Origin: Anaerotignum sp. MSJ-24
GTDB taxonomy: Bacteria; Bacillota; Clostridia; Lachnospirales; Anaerotignaceae
Assembly (NCBI RefSeq): GCF_018918145.1
Contig: NZ_JAHLPX010000005.1
Location: 248,001 to 312,000, forward strand
Length of the DNA stretch: 64,000 nucleotides
Direction: 5' to 3'
The translations under genes were made by a program, and so were the position numbers. The number at the start of each line of letters is the position of its first letter. The first letter of the stretch is position 1. This document shows positions 24,551 through 34,338 of this stretch, one piece after another. The notes under the pieces are model-generated. The model did no database searches. It was not told where the DNA came from and worked only from the letters and a program-made list of their open reading frames with translations.

Positions 24551-25486
24551 ATGAATATCAAAAAATCAGTATTAATCAGCTTAATTTTTATGGCTGTAAC
24601 AACAACAGCATACGGAAAGGATATTTCGGTAAGGTTGAACGGAAATGACATTGGCACTTCGGCAATTATTGAAGATGACAGGTCTTTTGTTCCTTACAGA
24701 GCTGTGTTCGAAAAAATGGGCTATACGGTAGAATGGAACGACAGAAGAATTACGGCGAAAAATAAAGATACCGAAATGATTCTTGCGGTCGGCTCTTCCT
24801 TGGTGCAGATAAGAAAAAACGGAGAAACTACTGCTGTTGATTGCGGCAATAATGTGATATTGAGAAACGACAGAACCTATATGCCGTTGAGGTTTGTTAC
24901 CGAAAATTCCGGTTATACTGTTGACTGGAATGGTGATAGTGTTGATTTGTGTAGCATTGCGGAAATCCCGGTGTATGACGGAAAGCATGAAAGAGAGATT
25001 AAGCTTGATATGCCGATTGCCTGTGATGCAGAAAACGAGGATTTTAAATATATATCAGAATTTATCAGAAGAAATATAGATGAAAATTTTGATATAAATA
25101 AATTTGCGGTATCTGAAAATTCGTCGGTTAATGTGGGCGGAATAACAAATTTAAGCATACTGTCTTTAAAATATAAGCTTAACGGTTTCAGAACCGACAG
25201 CGGATATGATTTTTATATATGCAATAATGAGGCAATAAAGCTGACAATAAAGGGAAATCCTTTGTGTATTGATGATGAAGAATTTCCGGATATAAAATAT
25301 TATTCCGATGAAGAGCTTAAACAGATGGCACTTGAAGAAATCAAGCTTTACAAAAATGAAGTTGTGGAAAAACAAAGAGTATTAAAGAAATACAAAGACG
25401 GAAAATATGTTTATGGCGTTGTGACTGAAATAATCAATACAGCATCAAACATAGGTAGAGCAGAATATTTTGAAATAGAAGGATAA
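24551..25486 (+). CDS. Secreted protein with copper amine oxidase N-like stalk domain
   Basis: 311 residues. A signal peptide (about residues 1-22) is followed by a copper amine oxidase N-like domain (about 24-125) with the recurring FVPYRAVFEKMGYTVEWN and YMPLRFVTENSGYTVDWN halves. The C-terminal part (about 135-311), with LSLKYKLNGFRTDSGYDFYI, resembles DUF3298/RsiV-like extracellular domains. Stalk domains are common in clostridial surface proteins and do not imply amine oxidase activity. It is followed by a terminator. Precise role unknown. Confidence 0.8.
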   Translation: MNIKKSVLISLIFMAVTTTAYGKDISVRLNGNDIGTSAIIEDDRSFVPYRAVFEKMGYTVEWNDRRITAKNKDTEMILAVGSSLVQIRKNGETTAVDCGNNVILRNDRTYMPLRFVTENSGYTVDWNGDSVDLCSIAEIPVYDGKHEREIKLDMPIACDAENEDFKYISEFIRRNIDENFDINKFAVSENSSVNVGGITNLSILSLKYKLNGFRTDSGYDFYICNNEAIKLTIKGNPLCIDDEEFPDIKYYSDEELKQMALEEIKLYKNEVVEKQRVLKKYKDGKYVYGVVTEIINTASNIGRAEYFEIEG

Positions 25487-25491
25487 AGTTG

Positions 25492-25518
25492 AAGAACGGT
25501 TATTAAGGCCGTTCTTTT
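25492..25518 (+). terminator. Terminator after the stalk-domain protein gene
   Basis: AAGAACGG (25492-25499) pairs with CCGTTCTT (25509-25516) and is followed by T-rich sequence. In the remaining gap up to 25856 I see a terminator-like hairpin CTCCTATT/AATAGGAG (25644-25664) with a weak T tract, the serC promoter and a leader hairpin, and no further gene. Confidence 0.8.
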
Positions 25519-25751
25519 ATGTTAATGTGTTAGTTGCTACTGTGTGGACAAATGTATTTTTATTAACATATATTTTCTTTAGTTTTACACAAAAAGAATT
25601 AAATGATTTTTTATGATTTGAACACATTTTACATATTTGAGAACTCCTATTAAAACAATAGGAGATTGTTTGATTAAAGTGTAACAACAATAATGTAAAA
25701 ATAAGGTCAATTTATTGGAGTAAACCACTATACTTTTAGTAGGAATTAGAC

Positions 25752-25824
25752 TTGACTTATTTCATAGTATATTGGTATAATATGCGGAACAAACACAAAT
25801 TACTCTGAGAGAAATACTCTCAGG
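25752..25824 (+). promoter_or_regulatory. Promoter and leader hairpin of the serC-serA operon
   Basis: TTGACT (25752-25757) and TATAAT (25776-25781), 18 bases apart. The transcript start near 25788 is followed at once by a seven-pair hairpin CTGAGAG/CTCTCAG (25805-25811/25817-25823). It has no T tract, so it is more likely a stabiliser or protein site than a terminator. Confidence 0.75.
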
Positions 25825-25856
25825 TATATCTATTATTTTAAGGAGGCTTATTTACA

Positions 25857-26939
25857 ATGGAAAGAGTTTACAATTTTTCTGCCGGACCATCTATGTTACC
25901 GCTCGAAGTGCTCGAAAAGGCACAGAAGGAGCTTGTCTGTTACGGAGACACAGGCATGTCAGTAATGGAGATGAGTCATCGATCTAAGCCTTTCGAAAAG
26001 ATAATTCAGAGCGCAGAGGCTACACTCCGTGAGTTAATGCATATTCCCGATAACTATAAGGTTCTTTTCTTACAGGGTGGCGGCTCAACACAGTTTGCCA
26101 TGATTCCCTTAAACCTTATGAACAAAAATAAAAAATGTGATATTGTTCTTACAGGACAGTGGTCAAAGAAAGCTAAATCAGAAGCATCTAAATATGGTAA
26201 GGTAAACGTAGTTGCTTCTTCAGAGGATAAAGTATTCAGCTATATTCCCGAACTTGACAAGAGCAAATTCGATCCCGAAGCTGATTATTTCTATATTACA
26301 TACAACAACACTATTTACGGAACAAGATATACACAGCTTCCTGATACAGGAAACGTACCTCTTGTAACAGATATTTCTTCAATCATTCTTTCAGAAGAAA
26401 TTGACGTAAGCAAATTCGGTCTTCTTTTCGCAGGAGCACAGAAAAACGTAGGCCCTGCCGGTGTTACTGTTGTAATTGTTCGTGATGACCTTATCGGAAA
26501 TGCTATGGACTTTACACCTACAATGCTTGATTATAAGACACATGCAGATAACGATTCACTTTACAACACACCTCCTACATTTGCAATTTATGTTGCAGGT
26601 CTTGTATTTGAATGGGTAAAAGAACAGGGCGGTGTAAAGGCAGTTCAGGAAATCAACGAAAAGAAAGCGGGAATACTTTACAATTTCCTTGATTCAAGCG
26701 ATTTCTTCAAAGGAACTGTTGTACCTAAGGATCGTTCGCTTATGAATGCACCTTTCATTCTTCCTACAGAAGAGCTTAACGCTAAGTTCATTAAGGAAGC
26801 AACAGCAGCAGGTTTTGTAAACCTTAAGGGACACAGAACAGTAGGTGGTATGAGAGCAAGCATGTACAATGCAATGCCTGTTGAAGGCGTAGAAAAGCTT
26901 GTTGAGTTTATGAAGAAGTTTGAGCTTGAAAACAAATAA
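25857..26939 (+). CDS. serC: Phosphoserine aminotransferase
   Basis: 360-residue PLP enzyme that converts 3-phosphohydroxypyruvate to phosphoserine, and probably acts in the PLP pathway too. The start MERVYNFSAGPSMLP is diagnostic of SerC, LFLQGGGSTQFAMIP follows (about residues 67-81), and the PLP lysine lies in LFAGAQKNVGPAG (about 192-204). Family length is normal. It carries AAGGAGG and is first in serC-serA-DUF1015. Confidence 0.97.
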   Translation: MERVYNFSAGPSMLPLEVLEKAQKELVCYGDTGMSVMEMSHRSKPFEKIIQSAEATLRELMHIPDNYKVLFLQGGGSTQFAMIPLNLMNKNKKCDIVLTGQWSKKAKSEASKYGKVNVVASSEDKVFSYIPELDKSKFDPEADYFYITYNNTIYGTRYTQLPDTGNVPLVTDISSIILSEEIDVSKFGLLFAGAQKNVGPAGVTVVIVRDDLIGNAMDFTPTMLDYKTHADNDSLYNTPPTFAIYVAGLVFEWVKEQGGVKAVQEINEKKAGILYNFLDSSDFFKGTVVPKDRSLMNAPFILPTEELNAKFIKEATAAGFVNLKGHRTVGGMRASMYNAMPVEGVEKLVEFMKKFELENK

Positions 26940-26970
26940 TTCAAGCTTGTCGGATACGGAGGAATATAGC

Positions 26971-28146
26971 ATGTATAATATTTTGACATTAAATTCAATT
27001 TCAGAGGTTGGTTTAAATAAACTTGAGCCGGAAAAATTCGCTGTAAGCGGAGAAATGGCTAATCCCGATGGTATAATTTTAAGAAGCTACGAAATGAAGG
27101 ATATGGAGCTTCCAGAAAAACTTGCGGGCGTTGCAAGAGCAGGTGCAGGAACAAACAATATTCCCATTGATAAGTGTTCGGAAAAAGGTATCGTAGTATT
27201 CAATACTCCCGGTGCAAACGCAAATGCCGTTAAGGAGCTTGTTCTTACAGGTATCTTCCTTTCATCAAGAAAGATCGTTGCCGGTATCGAATGGGCAAAG
27301 GAATTAAAAGGCAAAGAAAATGTTGATAAGCTTGTAGAAAAAGGCAAAGGCCAGTTCACAGGCCCCGAAATAAAGGGCAAAAAGCTTGGCGTAATCGGCC
27401 TTGGAGCTATCGGTGTACTTGTTGCCAATGCGGCTGTTGCTCTTGGTATGGAAGTATACGGATATGATCCTTACCTCTCTGTTGATGCGGCTTGGAATCT
27501 TTCAAGCGATGTAATTAAGGCTGCAAGCATGGAGGCACTTGTTGCCGAATGTGATTATATTACTATCCATGTACCTCTTAATGATAATACAAGAGGAATG
27601 TATAACAAAGAGCTTTTTGCAGCAACAAAGAAAGGTACAAGACTTCTTAACTTTGCAAGAGGCGGTCTTGTTGACACAGAGGCACTTAAGACTGCACTTG
27701 CAGACGGAACAATTACAGAATATATTACAGACTTCCCTGACGGAGAGGTTATTGAGCTTGAAAATGTAATCTGTATTCCTCATCTTGGTGCATCAACACC
27801 CGAAAGTGAGGACAACTGTGCAGAAATGGCTGCTATCGAGCTTAAACAGTATCTTGAATACGGTATAATTAAAAATTCGGTAAACTTCCCTAACTGTGAC
27901 GCACCTTACACAGGAAAGGCAAGAATTGCATTATTACATAAAAATGTATCAGGTATGGTCGGTGCAATCACAAACATACTTTCAGCAGACGCACTCAACA
28001 TTGATAACATGGTTAATAAGAGTAAGGGTGCATGGGCTTATACACTTATTGACCTTGATACATTCGGCGGAAAAGCAGACAAGCTTGTTGAAGAGCTTGG
28101 AAAAATCGAAGGTATCTGCCGTGTAAGAATAGTACAGGAAGCATAA
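26971..28146 (+). CDS. serA: D-3-phosphoglycerate dehydrogenase
   Basis: 391 residues from the ATG at 26971 (GGAGGAAT upstream); an in-frame TTG at 26920 overlaps serC and is rejected. It oxidises 3-phosphoglycerate to 3-phosphohydroxypyruvate. The NAD-binding GLGAIGVLVANAA is at about residues 146-158, the catalytic Arg/Glu/His region includes NFARGGLVD and PHLGASTPESEDN, and a C-terminal ACT domain (from about residue 320) may give serine feedback. It lacks the extra ASB domain of longer SerA proteins. Confidence 0.96.
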   Translation: MYNILTLNSISEVGLNKLEPEKFAVSGEMANPDGIILRSYEMKDMELPEKLAGVARAGAGTNNIPIDKCSEKGIVVFNTPGANANAVKELVLTGIFLSSRKIVAGIEWAKELKGKENVDKLVEKGKGQFTGPEIKGKKLGVIGLGAIGVLVANAAVALGMEVYGYDPYLSVDAAWNLSSDVIKAASMEALVAECDYITIHVPLNDNTRGMYNKELFAATKKGTRLLNFARGGLVDTEALKTALADGTITEYITDFPDGEVIELENVICIPHLGASTPESEDNCAEMAAIELKQYLEYGIIKNSVNFPNCDAPYTGKARIALLHKNVSGMVGAITNILSADALNIDNMVNKSKGAWAYTLIDLDTFGGKADKLVEELGKIEGICRVRIVQEA

Positions 28147-28161
28147 GAGAGGGCTGATAAT

Positions 28162-29400
28162 ATGGCTGTAATCAGAAAATTTAAAGCTATACGTCCCACA
28201 AGCGAAATGGCAGAGGCTGTTGCGGCACTTCCTTATGATGTTGTAAACAGCGAAGAAGCAAGAGAGATGACTAAGGATAAGCCTTATTCATTCCTTCATG
28301 TGGATAAAGCGGAAATAGACCTTCCTGTCGATACGGATATTTATTCACCTCAGGTTTATGCAAAGGCAAAGGAAAACCTTGATAAGCTGGTAAGTGACGG
28401 AATACTTGTACAGGATAATAAGCCTATGCTTTATGTATATGAGCTTACTATGGACGGCAGAAGCCAGACAGGTCTTGTCGCCTGTACATCTATTGACGAA
28501 TATCTCAACGGCATAATTAAAAAGCATGAGCTTACAAGAGAGGATAAGGAGCAGGACAGAATACATCATGTAGACATATGCAACGCAAACACCGGCCCTA
28601 TATTCCTTGCATACAGAACCGTTGATGAAATATCGGCGATCATCGAAAATGTAAAGAAAAATGCACCTGTTTATGATTTTACCGCAGAAGACGGAATAAA
28701 ACATAGAGCATGGGTAATAGATAATGATGAAACGGCAAATAAGCTTATTGAGCTTTTCAAGGCTGTTCCCAATCTTTATATTGCGGACGGACATCACAGA
28801 AATGCGTCGGCGGCTAAAGTCGGTCTTAAAAGACGTGCGGAGCATCCGGATTATACAGGTAATGAAGAATTTAACTACTATCTTGCGGTTATATTCCCGT
28901 CAGACCAGCTCAAAATCATGGATTACAACAGAGTTGTAAAGGATCTTAACGGAATGACAAGCGAAGAATTTATGAATAAGCTTGCCGAAAAATTCGATAT
29001 ACATGAGGCTGAAGGCAAAGCGAAGCCCGAAAAGCAATATGATTTTGGTATGTATCTTGATAAAAAATGGTATATGCTTACTGCAAAGGAAAATCTTCGT
29101 GTAAACGATGCCGTTGCCGGACTTGATGTTTCGATTTTACAGGACAATGTGCTTATTCCTATTCTTGGCATCGGCGACATCAGAACCGATAAAAGAATTG
29201 ACTTTGTCGGCGGAATAAGAGGACTTGGTGAGCTTGAAAGACGAGTTGACAGCGGAGAAATGAAGGTTGCCTTCGCAATGTATCCCACATCAATCGACCA
29301 GCTTATGACAATAGCGGACGAAAACAAAATAATGCCGCCAAAATCAACATGGTTTGAGCCAAAATTAAGAAGCGGTTTATTTATTCATTCGTTGGATTAA
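28162..29400 (+). CDS. DUF1015 family protein
   Basis: 412 residues. The DUF1015 signature is present from the N terminus: AVAALPYDVVNSEEARE, then FLHVDKAEIDLP and IADGHHRNASAA (about residues 210-221). No signal peptide. It begins 15 bases after serA, a location repeatedly seen for this family in clostridia, which hints at a role tied to serine metabolism. Its biochemical function is not clear to me; the conserved GHHR motif suggests a catalytic or metal site. A strong terminator closes the operon. Confidence 0.9.
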   Translation: MAVIRKFKAIRPTSEMAEAVAALPYDVVNSEEAREMTKDKPYSFLHVDKAEIDLPVDTDIYSPQVYAKAKENLDKLVSDGILVQDNKPMLYVYELTMDGRSQTGLVACTSIDEYLNGIIKKHELTREDKEQDRIHHVDICNANTGPIFLAYRTVDEISAIIENVKKNAPVYDFTAEDGIKHRAWVIDNDETANKLIELFKAVPNLYIADGHHRNASAAKVGLKRRAEHPDYTGNEEFNYYLAVIFPSDQLKIMDYNRVVKDLNGMTSEEFMNKLAEKFDIHEAEGKAKPEKQYDFGMYLDKKWYMLTAKENLRVNDAVAGLDVSILQDNVLIPILGIGDIRTDKRIDFVGGIRGLGELERRVDSGEMKVAFAMYPTSIDQLMTIADENKIMPPKSTWFEPKLRSGLFIHSLD

Positions 29401-29422
29401 AAATATAAATATATGAAATACT

Positions 29423-29456
29423 AATAGCGTACCTGATTTTGAGGTACGCTATTTTT
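29423..29456 (+). terminator. Terminator of the serC-serA-DUF1015 operon
   Basis: AATAGCGTACCT (29423-29434) pairs perfectly with AGGTACGCTATT (29442-29453), followed by T. The next ribosome site (GGAGGTG) begins only a few bases later, so expression of the following small gene depends on readthrough or an unseen promoter. Confidence 0.9.
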
Positions 29457-29471
29457 TATGGAGGTGGCTGT

Positions 29472-29639
29472 ATGGGCAGATTTGTCAATGGATTGATTTT
29501 AGGCGGTATCGGTGCAATGGCAGGAGCTTATTATCTGGATAAAAACAAGGATAAGGGCAGACAGATTGTTCAGGACGGTAGAGATGTGCTTGAAAAAGCG
29601 GAAAACTGTCTGGATAAAGCAGAGCAGAAAATGATGTAA
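29472..29639 (+). CDS. Small YtxH-like membrane protein
   Basis: 55 residues, ATG at 29472 behind GGAGGTGG. A glycine-rich hydrophobic N-terminal helix (FVNGLILGGIGAMAGAYYL) is followed by a charged, probably helical tail with DGRDVLEKAENCLDKAEQ, the pattern of YtxH/gas-vesicle-like small proteins. Function unknown; YtxH-type proteins are often stress-linked. The gene sits between two terminators. Confidence 0.7.
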   Translation: MGRFVNGLILGGIGAMAGAYYLDKNKDKGRQIVQDGRDVLEKAENCLDKAEQKMM

Positions 29640-29655
29640 ATTACTGATTTTACCG

Positions 29656-29694
29656 GCAGGAGGTCTGCGATTTATGCAGGCCTCTGCTTTTTTT
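29656..29694 (+). terminator. Terminator after the YtxH-like gene
   Basis: Arms 29656-29668 and 29676-29687 (GCAGGAGGTCTGC and GCAGGCCTCTGC, with one bulged G) followed by seven T. Confidence 0.85.
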
Positions 29695-29763
29695 GCTTTA
29701 CAATTATAACTTAAAAGTATATGATATTATAGAATAAATATGAATACTATCGGAGGTAAAACA

Positions 29764-31218
29764 ATGGAGATAAGAACCAGATTTGCACCAAGCCCGACAG
29801 GTTATATGCACATCGGAAATTTAAGAACAGCACTTTATGAATATCTTATTGCCAAATCACAGGGCGGCAAATTTATACTCAGAATAGAAGACACCGACCA
29901 GGGAAGAAAGGTTGATGGTGCGGTTGACGTTATTTACAATACACTCAAAATGACAGGTCTTCAGCATGACGAAGGTCCCGATGTCGGCGGAGATTACGGC
30001 CCTTATGTACAGAGCGAAAGAATGGGAATGTATATGGATTATGCTTTACAGCTTGTGGAAAAAGGCAAAGCATATTACTGCTTCTGTACAAAGGAACGTC
30101 TGGACTCACTTAAGGCAAGCAATGAGCATGGTGATGCCTTTGCAAGATATGACCGTCACTGTCTTTCACTCAGCCAGGAAGAGATAGAGGCTAATCTTGC
30201 GGCAGGAAAGCCTTTTGTTATACGTCAGCTTATGCCTAACGAAGGCACAACAACATTCGAGGACGTTGTATACGGCTCAATTACTGTTGACAACAGCGAG
30301 CTTGATGACCAGATACTTATTAAATCCGACGGTTTCCCGACATACAATTTCGCAAATGTAGTTGATGACCATACAATGAAAATAACCCATGTAGTAAGAG
30401 GCAGTGAGTATCTTTCATCAACACCTAAATATAATCTTCTTTATGATGCTTTCGGTTGGGAGGCACCTACATATATCCACCTTCCGCCCGTTATGAGAGA
30501 TGCACAGCATAAGCTTTCAAAGCGTCATGGAGATAAGTCATTTGAGGATCTTATAAACGAAGGTTATCTTGTAGATGCAATAATGAACTACATTGCACTT
30601 CTTGGCTGGAGTCCTTCGGACAACCAGGAAATATTCACAATGGATGAGCTTATAAAGAAATTCAATATATCCGGAATAAGCAAGTCACCTTCTATTTTTG
30701 ATATTAAAAAGCTCACATGGATGAACGGTGAATATATTAAGGCTATGGATTTTGATAAGTTCTATGAGCTTGCCGAAAGCAGACTTAAGGACGCTGTTAA
30801 AACTCCGGGAGTTGACCTTAAATTTATTGCACAGCTTCTCAAAACAAGACTTGAAACACTCAATGATATAGCAGAAATGGTTGACTTTGTGGATAAGCTT
30901 CCCGAATATTCAACAGATCTCTATGTTCATAAAAAGATGAAAACAACACCCGAAATTGCACTTAAAGCACTTAAGGCTGTTGTACCTGTTCTTGAGGCAC
31001 ATGAGGACTGGACAAATGACAGTCTTTATGAATGTCTTATGGGACTTGCAAAGAGCATGGAATTTAAGAACGGTCAGATTTTATGGCCGGTAAGAACAGC
31101 TCTCTCCGGCAAACCTTCATCACCCGGAGGAGCAACAGAGCTTGCTGTAATTCTCGGCAAAGAGGAAACAATAAGAAGAATAGAAGAAGGAATTAAGCTT
31201 CTCGAAGCGGCAGAATAA
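29764..31218 (+). CDS. gltX: Glutamyl-tRNA synthetase
   Basis: 484 residues from the ATG at 29764 (ATCGGAGGT upstream); the ATG at 29740 precedes that site and is rejected. Class I synthetase: the HIGH-like motif is PTGYMHIGN (about residues 11-19) and the KMSKS-like motif is KLSKRHG (about 249-255). In clostridia this enzyme may also charge tRNA-Gln for amidation. It lacks the four-Cys zinc site of some GltX. A possible promoter is TTTACA/TATGAT at 29697-29725. Confidence 0.96.
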   Translation: MEIRTRFAPSPTGYMHIGNLRTALYEYLIAKSQGGKFILRIEDTDQGRKVDGAVDVIYNTLKMTGLQHDEGPDVGGDYGPYVQSERMGMYMDYALQLVEKGKAYYCFCTKERLDSLKASNEHGDAFARYDRHCLSLSQEEIEANLAAGKPFVIRQLMPNEGTTTFEDVVYGSITVDNSELDDQILIKSDGFPTYNFANVVDDHTMKITHVVRGSEYLSSTPKYNLLYDAFGWEAPTYIHLPPVMRDAQHKLSKRHGDKSFEDLINEGYLVDAIMNYIALLGWSPSDNQEIFTMDELIKKFNISGISKSPSIFDIKKLTWMNGEYIKAMDFDKFYELAESRLKDAVKTPGVDLKFIAQLLKTRLETLNDIAEMVDFVDKLPEYSTDLYVHKKMKTTPEIALKALKAVVPVLEAHEDWTNDSLYECLMGLAKSMEFKNGQILWPVRTALSGKPSSPGGATELAVILGKEETIRRIEEGIKLLEAAE

Positions 31219-31229
31219 AAATTGATTTA

Positions 31230-31272
31230 AACGGGATATGTACTGTATTTGTGCATATCTCGTTTTGCTTTT
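31230..31272 (+). terminator. Terminator of gltX
   Basis: AACGGGATATG (31230-31240) pairs with CATATCTCGTT (31254-31264), one G-T pair, followed by a T-rich tract. Confidence 0.82.
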
Positions 31273-31330
31273 AACCGCATTATATGTCTTATATAAAAAT
31301 TACAATATACTTAAATAAAAGCCTCGGATG

Positions 31331-31359
31331 TTGACACATCGGCTAAGGAAATGTAAAAT
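31331..31359 (+). promoter_or_regulatory. Promoter of the LysM protein gene and rho
   Basis: TTGACA (31331-31336) and TAAAAT (31354-31359), 17 bases apart. A second TTGACA at 31410 lies too close to the ribosome site to be useful. Confidence 0.78.
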
Positions 31360-31443
31360 AAGACAATAAAGTATCTTACAGTGGATAACTATGTAAACAT
31401 ACAGTTGTTGACACATATATATTGTCAGGAGGATAATAAAAAT

Positions 31444-32751
31444 ATGGACGATAATATGAATAACGATAACCTCAACAATGAGGAAATTGATGATGTGCAG
31501 AAAGATGAAAATTCAGAAACAACTTTCGGCTCAAGCGAATACTATAAAAAGCTTTATGACGATATGCCGGAAGATGTAGCGGAAATGCTTATTGGAACAC
31601 ATCCGCTTATGAAAAAAGAGGTAAGTGATGAGCTTACTCACAACATGAGAATAAGATCCGCAAGAGCAAAAAACAGAAGAGCTATGGAGGAACCGGAAGA
31701 AACGGAATACGCAGAAGAACAGAATACAACAGAGGAACCTGTTCATGATGTTGCACCTTCAAAGGATCCTGTTGATGAAATTCCGGAGGAACCGGCAACA
31801 GATGATTTTAACGAAGATATTGATGATGTAACAAGCTTCACAAAAGGCCTTGTTTCCGCATCAGCGGCAAGTAAACACGGTGCTGCAGAGGCTGCACAGG
31901 AGGAATCGGAAGAGCCGGAGGAAAAACCTGCCGAAAACAAGAGCGAAAACGACATTACAGCCGAAAAAATAGCACAGATGCTCGGCGGCGGCAATGTTAC
32001 ACCTGTTGATGAGTCCGAATATGATGATTTTGAATTTGAGGACGAAAACGAAAATGAAAATGCTCCGGAAGAAAGAGTTGAAGAGGAAAAGCCTTTAAAG
32101 AAGCATCATTCTAAAAAAGAAGCAAAGAAAGAGCATTTGAGAGAAGAAAGACCTGCAAGAAAGAAACGTAAACGTATCGATGAAAAGGATCTTGAGCTTT
32201 CAAACATTGATAAACAGGCTAATCTCAATGAGCTTTTCCGTGAAGATGATGATTATTATGATGAAAAGCATTCCGGAAACAGCGTTGTAAGAATAGTTAT
32301 AATTGCTGTTGTTATCGTTGTATTTGCATTCCTTATTTATAAGGCTGCATCGCTTTCGGGACAGGTTTCTAAGCTTAATGAGCAGATTGAAACATATAAG
32401 ACTATGGAACAGGAATATGAACAGCTTAAGCTTGACAACCTTAGCCTTACAGAACAGGTTGAAGCTCTTGGCGGTGGACAGACAACAAACGGCACAGACA
32501 GCAATGGTGAAAACGGAGATACAACAAACGCTTCAACAACAAACAACAGCCAGACCAATACTAACCAGAGCTCCAATTCAACATCTGCCGGTTCAACAAC
32601 ATATACTGTTCAGAGCGGCGACACATATTGGGGAATCGCAACAAAGGTTTACGGAAACGGCTCATACTATACAAAGATTCTTTCTGCCAACGGTCTTACT
32701 GAAAAAGATACAATCCAGGCTGGTACAGTCCTTACCATACCTGCGTTATAA
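31444..32751 (+). CDS. Membrane protein with acidic cytoplasmic region and extracellular LysM domain
   Basis: 435 residues from the ATG at 31444 behind AGGAGGAT; an upstream in-frame start at 31381 lacks a ribosome site. The N-terminal 210 residues are very acidic and low-complexity, followed by a Lys/Arg-rich patch (about 215-250), one membrane helix (about 281-300, VVRIVIIAVVIVVFAFLIY), a short coiled coil (SLSGQVSKLNEQIETYKTMEQ), a Thr/Asn/Ser-rich linker, and a C-terminal LysM (about 386-435, TYTVQSGDTYWGIATKVYG). LysM binds peptidoglycan or chitin-like glycans, so the C terminus should face outward. This layout could tie the cell wall to a cytoplasmic partner; that role is inference. Confidence 0.85.
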   Translation: MDDNMNNDNLNNEEIDDVQKDENSETTFGSSEYYKKLYDDMPEDVAEMLIGTHPLMKKEVSDELTHNMRIRSARAKNRRAMEEPEETEYAEEQNTTEEPVHDVAPSKDPVDEIPEEPATDDFNEDIDDVTSFTKGLVSASAASKHGAAEAAQEESEEPEEKPAENKSENDITAEKIAQMLGGGNVTPVDESEYDDFEFEDENENENAPEERVEEEKPLKKHHSKKEAKKEHLREERPARKKRKRIDEKDLELSNIDKQANLNELFREDDDYYDEKHSGNSVVRIVIIAVVIVVFAFLIYKAASLSGQVSKLNEQIETYKTMEQEYEQLKLDNLSLTEQVEALGGGQTTNGTDSNGENGDTTNASTTNNSQTNTNQSSNSTSAGSTTYTVQSGDTYWGIATKVYGNGSYYTKILSANGLTEKDTIQAGTVLTIPAL

Positions 32752-32770
32752 TTCGGAGGAATGAATAAAT

Positions 32771-34237
32771 ATGTACCTTGACTTAGAGGGCAAAACGCTT
32801 GCAGAGCTTAGAGAAGAAGCGAAAAAGCTCGGTATCAAACGCATAAGCGGAATGAAAAAAGACGAGCTTTTGAAAAATATTAAAATAGCAATACATGAAA
32901 TAAATGTAGCGGAGGCGGCCGAAAAGAACGAAAAATCGGCTGCCGAAGGTGCAAATAAACAGGATAAATCCGAAAAAACGGAGAAAAACGAGAAATTCGA
33001 AAAAAACAATAAACCTCAGCAGTCTGAATCACAGGAAAATGAAAAATCCGAAAAAACGGATACGTCGGATAAGAAAGAAAAACAGCCCGATCCGGCATCT
33101 GCCGAAGGCGAAATAAGCCACGGTATTCTTGAAATAATGGCTGACGGTTATGGTTTTCTCCGTACGGAAAATTTTGAACAGGGCGATAATGATATTTACA
33201 TAGCGCAGTCACAGATAAAAAGATTTGGGCTCAGAACCGGCGATAACGTAATGGGTGTTACCCGTGCGGCAAGAGAAGGCGAACGCTATGATGCAATACT
33301 TTATGTCAAGAGCGTAAACGGAGATAATCCGGATAAAGCTGTCGGAAGACCTGTTTTTGAAAATCTTACACCGATATATCCCTGTGAAAAGCTGAAAATC
33401 GAAACAACAAGGGACGAAATAAGCGGAAGAATTATAGATCTGGTTTCACCGATAGGCAAAGGTCAGAGAGGAATGATTGTTGCTCCGCCTAAGGTAGGAA
33501 AAACAATTTTGCTCACAAAGCTTGCCAATGCGATAACCAAAAATCATAAGGAAGTAAATCTCATAATGCTGCTTATCGATGAGCGTCCCGAGGAAGTAAC
33601 GGATATTCAGCGTTCAATCGAAGGCGATAATGTGGATATTGTTTATTCAACATTTGACGAAAAGCCGGAGCATCATAAGCTTGTTGCGGAAATGGTGCTT
33701 GAAAGAGCCAAAAGAATGGTTGAACAAGGTAAGGATACGGTTATACTTCTGGACAGCATAACAAGGCTTTCGAGAGCTTATAATCTTATTGTTCCTCCCA
33801 GCGGAAGAACTCTTTCGGGCGGTCTTGATCCGTCTGCATTGTATTTTCCTAAGAAATTTTTCGGTGCAGCAAGAAATATAGAAAACGGCGGAAGCCTTAC
33901 TGTTCTTGCAACAGCACTGATAGACACAGGAAGCAAAATGGACGAGGTTATATTCGAGGAATTTAAAGGAACAGGCAATATGGAGCTTGTTCTTGACCGA
34001 AAGCTTGCCGAAAGACGAATATTCCCTGCCATAGATGTGAACAAAAGCGGCACAAGACGAGAGGAACTTCTTTTAAGCAAGGCAGAACTTGAGGCAATGT
34101 ATGCAATGAGAAGAATGGCCGGTATGTCCAATGCGGCTGAAACAACTCCGTTTGTTATCGAAATGATGACCAAGACAAAAAACAACAAAGAATTTGTGGA
34201 AAGATTGTCACAAATGGAGAAAAATATTGTAAAGTAG
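32771..34237 (+). CDS. rho: Transcription termination factor Rho
   Basis: 488 residues. Rho_N helical domain (residues 1-42, [18 protein letters not shown]), then an inserted Lys/Glu/Ser-rich disordered region (about 45-112), the cold-shock-like RNA-binding domain ([14 protein letters not shown], about 117-190), and the ATPase core with Walker A PPKVGKT (about 240-246), Walker [16 protein letters not shown] and the conserved [20 protein letters not shown]. Such basic/acidic insertions between Rho_N and the RNA domain are known in several phyla and can add RNA or partner binding. A 19-base gap follows the LysM gene; rpmE comes next with its own promoter, as in many clostridia. Confidence 0.96.
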   Translation: MYLDLEGKTLAELREEAKKLGIKRISGMKKDELLKNIKIAIHEINVAEAAEKNEKSAAEGANKQDKSEKTEKNEKFEKNNKPQQSESQENEKSEKTDTSDKKEKQPDPASAEGEISHGILEIMADGYGFLRTENFEQGDNDIYIAQSQIKRFGLRTGDNVMGVTRAAREGERYDAILYVKSVNGDNPDKAVGRPVFENLTPIYPCEKLKIETTRDEISGRIIDLVSPIGKGQRGMIVAPPKVGKTILLTKLANAITKNHKEVNLIMLLIDERPEEVTDIQRSIEGDNVDIVYSTFDEKPEHHKLVAEMVLERAKRMVEQGKDTVILLDSITRLSRAYNLIVPPSGRTLSGGLDPSALYFPKKFFGAARNIENGGSLTVLATALIDTGSKMDEVIFEEFKGTGNMELVLDRKLAERRIFPAIDVNKSGTRREELLLSKAELEAMYAMRRMAGMSNAAETTPFVIEMMTKTKNNKEFVERLSQMEKNIVK

Positions 34238-34241
34238 TATA

Positions 34242-34270
34242 TTGCAAGATGAAAAGCAGTATGTTATAAT
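34242..34270 (+). promoter_or_regulatory. Promoter of rpmE
   Basis: TTGCAA (34242-34247) and TATAAT (34265-34270), 17 bases apart. Confidence 0.75.
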
Positions 34271-34338
34271 CTATTTGTTGTCTATAAATAGAGATAGAAA
34301 CTATTGATCAACGAGTATACAGAATGAGGTGAATAACA

